Positions 1-4,197 of a DNA stretch of 5,487 bases are shown here, in pieces. The notes under the pieces are model-generated. The model was given only the letters and a program-made list of their open reading frames with translations, ran no database searches and was not told the DNA's origin. Location of the stretch: assembly GCA_041635755.1 (NCBI GenBank), contig JBFKUL010000211.1:1-5487 (forward strand). Reading direction: 5' to 3'. The DNA comes from JBFKUL01 sp041635755 (GTDB lineage Bacteria; Pseudomonadota; Gammaproteobacteria; Burkholderiales; SG8-39). A program made the position numbers and the translations under genes. How positions within the stretch are numbered: position 1 is the stretch's first letter; every line of letters starts with the position of its first letter.

Positions 1-140
1 AGCGCGCGAGCGGCAAGGCCGACCGGCGATGGGTGCGCGGACGCGCCGAGCCGTACGCGTTCCGCTCCGTCGAGCAATTGCGCTATGACTTCGAGCGCGA
101 TGTACAGACTCTAGGAGGCGAGCTTGGCGAAGCGCCTTGA
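1..140 (+). CDS. C-terminal fragment of a TumE/DUF6516-like toxin (5' end outside window)
   Basis: Only the last 45 codons are visible, in the frame beginning at base 3 and ending at TGA 138-140. The segment PYAFRSVEQLRYDFERDV resembles the C-terminal tail of TumE-family (DUF6516) toxins, small proteins that typically end with a 'PY-x-F-x-(S/T)-x-EQL-x-x-DF-x-x-DV' kind of motif. In known pairs a winged-helix antitoxin gene follows the toxin gene directly, and exactly such a gene overlaps this one by 17 nt here. That gene order is the strongest support, because the fragment is too short for a secure family call on its own. The likely role, inferred from the family, is the growth-inhibiting toxin of a type II module. 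A TAG at 112-114 lies in a different frame and does not end this gene. The residues after QTL (GGELGEAP) overlap the antitoxin start and may be non-conserved. Confidence 0.6.
   Translation, partial: RASGKADRRWVRGRAEPYAFRSVEQLRYDFERDVQTLGGELGEAP
113..118 (+). promoter_or_regulatory. Shine-Dalgarno AGGAGG for the antitoxin TTG start
   Basis: A perfect AGGAGG lies 5 nt before TTG 124-126 and inside the end of the toxin reading frame. It decides the otherwise weak TTG start and implies that the antitoxin is translated strongly even though it overlaps the toxin gene. Confidence 0.75.
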
Positions 141-483
141 GGTGCGCGCGGGCGGCCCGGGCGACGCCCTCGATCGCTTCGAGGCGGCGTGGAACCGCAT
201 CCTCGAGGGTGGCAAGCCGATGCCGCTCGCCGTACTGACGCTGCCCGATTTGCCGGCGCTGCTCAGGAATCTGTCCCCGGCGCGCTGGGCGCTGCTCGAG
301 CGGCTGCGCGCCGACGGACCGCTCTCGGTGTATGAGCTCGCGCGGCGCCTCGAGCGCGACTACAAGAACGTGCATACTGACGTGAAGCGGCTTGCCGAGC
401 TCGGTCTGATCGAGCGGCGCGACGAAGCGCTGGTGGCCGTGGCCTGGGATGCGGTACGCGCCGAACTGCGGTTTGCAGACTGA
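124..483 (+). CDS. TumA/HVO_A0114-type winged-helix antitoxin/transcriptional regulator
   Basis: This 119-residue protein starts at TTG, supported by AGGAGG 5 nt upstream. Residues 1-30 contain the pattern 'GPGDALDRFEAAW', which resembles the N-terminal segment of HVO_A0114-type DNA-binding proteins. Residues ~50-115 form a MarR-like winged helix: the core LSPARWALLERL (50-61), a first helix around SVYELARRL (68-76), a probable recognition helix around RDYKNVHTDVKRLAELGLIE (78-97), then the wing and a closing WDAVRAEL. These proteins are commonly the antitoxin partner of TumE/DUF6516 toxins and probably repress their own operon; this is family knowledge and is not shown here. It overlaps the toxin fragment by 17 nt, and its stop is only 15 nt before the deacylase start. 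The two may therefore be co-transcribed. If the upstream fragment is not a toxin, this would be a stand-alone regulator. Confidence 0.78.
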   Translation: MAKRLEVRAGGPGDALDRFEAAWNRILEGGKPMPLAVLTLPDLPALLRNLSPARWALLERLRADGPLSVYELARRLERDYKNVHTDVKRLAELGLIERRDEALVAVAWDAVRAELRFAD

Positions 484-484
484 C

Positions 485-491
485 GAGGAGG
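485..491 (+). promoter_or_regulatory. Shine-Dalgarno GAGGAGG for the D-aminoacylase
   Basis: GAGGAGG lies 7 nt before ATG 499 within the 15-nt gap after the antitoxin stop. It fixes the deacylase start. The gap is too short to hold a separate promoter, so transcription must come from within or upstream of the toxin-antitoxin pair. Confidence 0.7.
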
Positions 492-498
492 CGAAGAC

Positions 499-1944
499 AT
501 GGCGGGCGAGCAGTGCGATGTTCTGTTTCGCAACGCGATCGTGATCGATGGCACCGGCGCCACAAGGCGCCCGGCCGATGTCGCCGTCCGGGGCGAGCGC
601 ATCGCGGCGGTGGGGCCGCTCGGAGGCTGGCGCGCTGAGTCCGAGATCGATCTCGGCGGCAAGGTGCTCGCGCCGGGCTTCATCGACGTGCACACGCATG
701 ACGACCGGCTGCTGCTCGCCGATCCGGCCATGACGCCCAAGGTGAGCCAGGGCGTGACCACCGTGATCGGCGGCAACTGCGGCGTCAGTCTCGCGCCGCT
801 GATCGCCGAGCGCGTGCCGCCGCCGCTCGACCTGCTCGATGCCGGCGGCTCGTATCGTTACCCGCGCTTCGCCGACTACCTGGAGGAGCTCGAAGGTCGT
901 CGAGCGGCCGTCAACGCCGCGTTGCTCGTCGGGCACAGCACGTTGCGGGTATCGGTCATGGACAAGCTCGATCGCGCGGCGACCGGCGCCGAGATCAAGC
1001 GCATGCAGCAAATTGCCGCGGAGAGCCTCGACGCGGGCGCGATCGGCTTGTCGACGGGCCTGTTCTACGCGCCCGCAAACGCCGCACCGACCGAGGAAGT
1101 GGTCGCGGTGTGCGAGCCGCTGCGCAGCCGCAAGGCGCTCTACGTGACGCACATGCGCGACGAGGGCGAGCACCTGCTCGACTCGCTCGCGGAGACGTTC
1201 CGTATCGGGCGCGAGGCGCACGCTCAGGTGTGCATCTCGCACCACAAGGCGGGAGGTGTCGCGAACCACGGCAAGACGCGCCAGAGTCTGCCGGCGATCG
1301 AGGCGGCGATGAAGGAGCAGCGTGTCGCGCTGGACGCCTATCCCTATGTGGCGTCGTCCACCGTGCTGCGCTGGGACATGGCCGAGCGCGCCTCGAAATC
1401 CCTGGTCGCCTGGTCAAAGCCGCATCCCGAGTTTGCCGGCAAGCCGCTCGACGAAGTGGCGCGCGCAATGGGCTGCAGCGAGAAGGACGCCGCGGCACGG
1501 CTCCAGCCCGCGGGCGCGGTGTATTTCATGATGAGCGAGGAGGACGTGCGCCGCGTGCTGGCTTTTCCGCACACCATGATCGGCTCGGACGGCCTGCCGC
1601 ATGACGTGCACCCGCATCCGCGCCTCTGGGGAACGTTCCCGCGCGTGCTCGGGCACTATGCACGCGACGTGGGGCTGTTCTCGCTCGAGCAGGCGGTGCA
1701 CAAGATGACCGGGCTTTCGGCACGCAACTTCGGCCTGCAGGATCGAGGCGTGATCGCACCGGGCGCCTTCGCCGACCTGACGGCGTTCGATCCGGAAACG
1801 GTGCGCGACGCGGCGACCTTCGACCATCCCGCAACACCGTCCGAAGGCATTACGCTCGTCATGGTCAATGGGCGCTTCGTGTGGCGCGGGGGCCGCGCCA
1901 CCGGCGAGCGGCCGGGCCGCGTGCTGCGTCGTGGCGCCAGCTAG
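499..1944 (+). CDS. N-acyl-D-amino-acid deacylase (D-aminoacylase), amidohydrolase superfamily
   Basis: This cytoplasmic zinc hydrolase removes the acyl group from N-acyl-D-amino acids, giving a free D-amino acid plus a carboxylate. At 481 residues it is close to the usual ~480-500. The N-terminal beta-sandwich strand (DVLFRNAIVIDGTG, 7-20) is followed by the TIM-barrel metal motif FIDVHTHDD (H65, H67). The D-aminoacylase signature cysteine is in GGNCGVS (C94). Further ligands are H218 in YVTHMRDEGEH, H248 in CISHHKAGG, and catalytic D364 in IGSDGLPHD. From memory, these map onto the ligands of the Alcaligenes enzyme (H67, H69, C96, H220, H250, D366) with a constant offset of two, so the site looks intact. 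The C-terminus returns to the sandwich with VMVNGRFVWRGG. No signal peptide is seen. ATG 499 has a strong ribosome site. Preference among D-amino acids, D-glutamate or D-aspartate derivatives cannot be read from the sequence; related enzymes also act on other N-acyl compounds. Confidence 0.9.
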   Translation: MAGEQCDVLFRNAIVIDGTGATRRPADVAVRGERIAAVGPLGGWRAESEIDLGGKVLAPGFIDVHTHDDRLLLADPAMTPKVSQGVTTVIGGNCGVSLAPLIAERVPPPLDLLDAGGSYRYPRFADYLEELEGRRAAVNAALLVGHSTLRVSVMDKLDRAATGAEIKRMQQIAAESLDAGAIGLSTGLFYAPANAAPTEEVVAVCEPLRSRKALYVTHMRDEGEHLLDSLAETFRIGREAHAQVCISHHKAGGVANHGKTRQSLPAIEAAMKEQRVALDAYPYVASSTVLRWDMAERASKSLVAWSKPHPEFAGKPLDEVARAMGCSEKDAAARLQPAGAVYFMMSEEDVRRVLAFPHTMIGSDGLPHDVHPHPRLWGTFPRVLGHYARDVGLFSLEQAVHKMTGLSARNFGLQDRGVIAPGAFADLTAFDPETVRDAATFDHPATPSEGITLVMVNGRFVWRGGRATGERPGRVLRRGAS

Positions 1945-1960
1945 CCGGCCGGAGCGGACC

Positions 1961-1990
1961 CTGAATTCTGGGAGAATCAAGGCCTAATCC
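1961..1990 (+). promoter_or_regulatory. Possible promoter/operator before the aminotransferase (weak)
   Basis: The 65-nt gap between deacylase and aminotransferase is the longest non-coding stretch here and is locally AT-richer than its surroundings. It contains the odd-length palindrome ATTCT-GGG-AGAAT (1965-1977). It also contains an extended -10-like TGG-GAGAAT (1969-1977). No good -35 hexamer is seen at the expected distance. This could be a weak promoter or a small operator. It could also be chance, since a 5-bp inverted repeat is not rare. No run of T follows, so it is not a factor-independent terminator. Confidence 0.22.
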
Positions 1991-2009
1991 CGTTCTTCCT
2001 GGTGCCGCC

Positions 2010-3350
2010 ATGCACGCGAAAACCCGCGCCGATGCCTCGCTCGATCTCGAGCATTTCTGGATGCCGTTCACCGACAACCGGCGCTTCAAGCAGGCGCCCA
2101 AGCTGGTGGTCTCGGCGAAGGACATGTACTACACCACCGACGACGGGCGCCAGGTGCTCGACGGCCTGTCGACGTTGTGGTGCGTGAACGCCGGGCATTG
2201 CAGGCCCAGGATCGTCGACGCAATCCGCAAACAGGCTGGGGAGCTCGATGTCGCGTCGTCCTTCTCGATGGGCCATCCGTTGCCTTTCAAGCTGGCGAAG
2301 CGCGTCGCGGCGATTGCCCCTGCCGACCTGAACCACGTCTTCTTCGCCAACTCGGGTTCGGAAGCGGTCGATACCGCGCTCAAAATCGCGCTCGCCTACC
2401 ACCGCATCCGCGGCGAAGCGACGCGCTTCAAGTTTATCGGCCGCGAGCGCGCCTATCATGGCGTCAACCTCGCGGGGCTGTCGGTTTCAGGCATGCCGGT
2501 CAACCGTCGGGCCTTTGCCGCGGCGCTGCTGCCCGGCGTAGATCATTTACGCCACACGCACGACCTGGCGAGCCGCGCGTTCGTTCGGGGTTGCGCCGAA
2601 TCGGGCGCCGAGCTCGCCGACGAGCTCGAGCAGCGCATCATCCCGCTGCACGGCGCCGAGAACATCGCCGCGGTGATCGTCGAGCCGGTCTCGGGTGCGG
2701 GGGGCGTGCTGGTGCCGCCCAAGGGTTACCTCAAGCGCCTGCGCGAGATCTGCACCCGGCACGGCATCCTGCTGATCCTCGACGAGGTCATCACCGGCTG
2801 GGGACGCCTGGGCACGCCGTTTGCCGCGCAGCACTTCGACGTCATGCCGGATCTGATTACCTTCGCCAAGGGCATCACCTCGGGCTCGGTGCCGCTTGGT
2901 GGCGTGATCGTCAGCGACCGCATTTTCGAGACCTTCATGGCGTCCAAGGACTCGGGCGTCGAGTTCTTTCACGGCTACACCTACTCGGGCCATCCGCTCG
3001 CCTGCGCCGCGGCGATGGGCACGCTCGATACCTACGAAGACGAAGGGCTGCTGACCCGCGCCGCCGGCGCGATCGGCAAGGCCTTCGAGGACGGCATCCA
3101 CGCGATGAAAGGACTGCCGAACGTGATCGACTGCCGCAACCTTGGCCTGATCGGTGCGGTCGAGCTCGCGCCGCGCCCGGGCGCGCCGGGGGCGCGCGCC
3201 TTCGAGGTGTTCGAGAAGTGCTGGGCGAAAGGCGTGTTCGTGCGTCCAATCGGCGAGACGGTCGGCATGTGCCCGCCGCTGATCGTCGAGACCCAGCATC
3301 TCGACCAGATGTTCGGCACCGTCTCCGAAGTGCTGAAGACGGTTGCCTGA
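2010..3350 (+). CDS. Class III omega-amino acid--pyruvate aminotransferase (beta-alanine--pyruvate transaminase type)
   Basis: This PLP-dependent enzyme moves the amino group of an omega- or beta-amino acid (beta-alanine in the type members, giving malonate semialdehyde) or of an amine to pyruvate, making alanine. At 446 residues it is close to the ~449 of the Pseudomonas enzyme. Visible motifs are HFWMPFTDNR (15-24), the substrate-pocket segment GLSTLW with W57, the phosphate-binding NSGSEA (114-119), and RAYHG with Y149/H150 that stack on the cofactor. LILDEVITGWGRLG carries D258, which contacts the pyridine nitrogen. TFAKGITSGSVPLGG carries K287, the Schiff-base lysine. VRPIGE carries R412 at the position of the arginine that binds the substrate carboxylate in this clade. 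The ATG has only a weak GGTG ribosome site 5 nt upstream. Its neighbours, a deacylase before and a redox operon after, do not fix the substrate. A broader omega-transaminase acting on amines is possible. Confidence 0.88.
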   Translation: MHAKTRADASLDLEHFWMPFTDNRRFKQAPKLVVSAKDMYYTTDDGRQVLDGLSTLWCVNAGHCRPRIVDAIRKQAGELDVASSFSMGHPLPFKLAKRVAAIAPADLNHVFFANSGSEAVDTALKIALAYHRIRGEATRFKFIGRERAYHGVNLAGLSVSGMPVNRRAFAAALLPGVDHLRHTHDLASRAFVRGCAESGAELADELEQRIIPLHGAENIAAVIVEPVSGAGGVLVPPKGYLKRLREICTRHGILLILDEVITGWGRLGTPFAAQHFDVMPDLITFAKGITSGSVPLGGVIVSDRIFETFMASKDSGVEFFHGYTYSGHPLACAAAMGTLDTYEDEGLLTRAAGAIGKAFEDGIHAMKGLPNVIDCRNLGLIGAVELAPRPGAPGARAFEVFEKCWAKGVFVRPIGETVGMCPPLIVETQHLDQMFGTVSEVLKTVA

Positions 3351-3358
3351 ACCGGGGC

Positions 3359-3362
3359 GAGG
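3359..3362 (+). promoter_or_regulatory. Shine-Dalgarno GAGG favouring the GTG 3370 start of the cytochrome b gene
   Basis: GAGG lies 7 nt before GTG 3370, inside the short gap after the aminotransferase stop (3348-3350). The alternative in-frame TTG at 3343 would overlap the aminotransferase by 8 nt and has no comparable ribosome site, so 3370 is preferred. Confidence 0.5.
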
Positions 3363-3369
3363 CGCCGTC

Positions 3370-4197
3370 GTGGGAGCCCCTGCGCGCGCGCGCGCCGCGA
3401 GCGGCACGCCGAGCATTCGAGACGATCTCTCCGATATCCGGTTGCTGCAGCTCACGGTCGCGGCACTCGTTGCAATCGCGAGCTGGTTCGCGCTGCTGCC
3501 CTGGTTGCCGGAGGCCTGGCGCACCCCGGGCAGCGCACCGCTGTACCTCGCCGGCGCGGCCGGAGCGCTGCTGCTTCTGGTACCGGCACTATTCGCGCTC
3601 GCCAAGCGCAGCGGCCGGAGCGCCGCGCCGCGCGCCTGGTTCAACGCACACATTGCTTGCTCGCTTGCAGGAACCGTACTGATCGCGGTGCACTCGGCGG
3701 GGTATTTGCGGCGCGCACCGGCGCTGCTGCTGCTTGTGATCGTCGCCCTGGCGGCCCTGGGCATTTGGGCTCGAGTGCGCGGAGCACGGCGCATGGCCGG
3801 GACCTTCGCTTCGAAGCAGCCGGGCTTCGCCGTTCCCGACGCGGCCAAGCGCGAGCGCCTGCGCACGCTGATCGCCGAGAAACGTCGCCTGCTCGCCGCG
3901 CTCGATCCGGCGGCAAATGAGGGCACGTTCTCGGTGACGCTGCCGCATCTTGTTCGCCAGCCGCGCCTCGCGCGCGCCTACCAGCGCCTGGCGCGCGAAG
4001 AGTCGCGTCTGCTCGGCACGCGCCGCGCGGTCGGCGCGGCGCAGGCCTGGTGGCGTCCGCTGCACATGGCGCTTGCTTGGCTGTTCGTGATCGGCGTGCT
4101 GGTGCACGTGCTGACCGTGACCTTCTTCGCCGGCTATGTCGCTGATGGCGGTCCGGTCACGTGGTGGCATCTTGCGGCCTGGGGAGCAGGGTGGTGA
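3370..4197 (+). CDS. Putative dihaem cytochrome b membrane anchor of a molybdopterin oxidoreductase complex
   Basis: This integral membrane protein has 275 residues from GTG 3370, or 284 from TTG 3343. I see five hydrophobic helices at about 26-46, 59-78, 91-111, 116-134 and 230-257. Helix 3 has H94 and H108 and helix 5 has H232 and H246. Each pair is H-x13-H, the spacing that lets two helices hold two stacked b haems, as in cytochrome b and ferric-reductase-like cores. The loops after helices 2 and 4 are Arg/Lys-rich. Between helices 4 and 5 lies a hydrophilic, strongly basic segment of ~90 residues with helical, coiled-coil-like stretches (around 155-220). By the positive-inside rule it faces the cytoplasm, where it could dock the iron-sulfur partner. 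The stop overlaps the next gene's start (GTGA), so the two are translationally coupled. The inferred role is electron transfer between the quinone pool and the downstream Fe-S/Mo protein. It does not look like the haem-free NrfD/DmsC anchors. I do not recognise a named family. Confidence 0.7.
   Translation: MGAPARARAASGTPSIRDDLSDIRLLQLTVAALVAIASWFALLPWLPEAWRTPGSAPLYLAGAAGALLLLVPALFALAKRSGRSAAPRAWFNAHIACSLAGTVLIAVHSAGYLRRAPALLLLVIVALAALGIWARVRGARRMAGTFASKQPGFAVPDAAKRERLRTLIAEKRRLLAALDPAANEGTFSVTLPHLVRQPRLARAYQRLAREESRLLGTRRAVGAAQAWWRPLHMALAWLFVIGVLVHVLTVTFFAGYVADGGPVTWWHLAAWGAGW
3381..3395 (+). repeat. Alternating TG(CG)n purine-pyrimidine tract
   Basis: A 15-nt strictly alternating TGCGCGCGC... 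tract lies just after the chosen start of the cytochrome b gene and encodes part of its Ala/Arg-rich N-terminus. Such tracts can slip in replication or adopt left-handed DNA. A change of one CG unit here would shift the gene's frame if GTG 3370 is the start. In a genome this GC-rich it may be chance. Confidence 0.45.
4183..4186 (+). promoter_or_regulatory. Shine-Dalgarno GGAG and GTGA coupling for the Fe-S/molybdopterin gene
   Basis: GGAG (within GGGGAG 4181-4186) lies 7 nt before GTG 4194. GTG 4194-4196 shares GTGA with the TGA stop 4195-4197 of the cytochrome gene. A tandem GTG at 4191 is possible but would leave only 4 nt after the ribosome site. Confidence 0.55.

Noticed and set aside
1945..2009. 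A possible terminator after the deacylase
   Set aside because: The only inverted repeat has a 5-bp stem and is not followed by a T run; GCCGGC at 1944-1949 is a short self-complementary GC-rich site expected by chance here.
3343..3369. TTG 3343 as the start of the cytochrome b gene
   Set aside because: It would overlap the aminotransferase by 8 nt without a clear ribosome site, whereas GTG 3370 has GAGG at 7 nt. It is kept as an alternative because the nine extra residues do not affect the helices.
2177..3682. A 501-codon + strand open frame in another phase across the aminotransferase gene
   Set aside because: It is a shadow frame: Arg/Gly/Ala-rich, no motifs, and it overlaps the whole aminotransferase, whose PLP and substrate residues are all in the other frame.
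2547..3926. A 459-codon open frame on the minus strand spanning the aminotransferase end and the cytochrome b gene
   Set aside because: It is an artefact of high-GC antisense sequence. Its translation is Arg/Ala/Gly-rich without recognisable motifs, while the + strand over the same bases encodes two proteins with clear family motifs.
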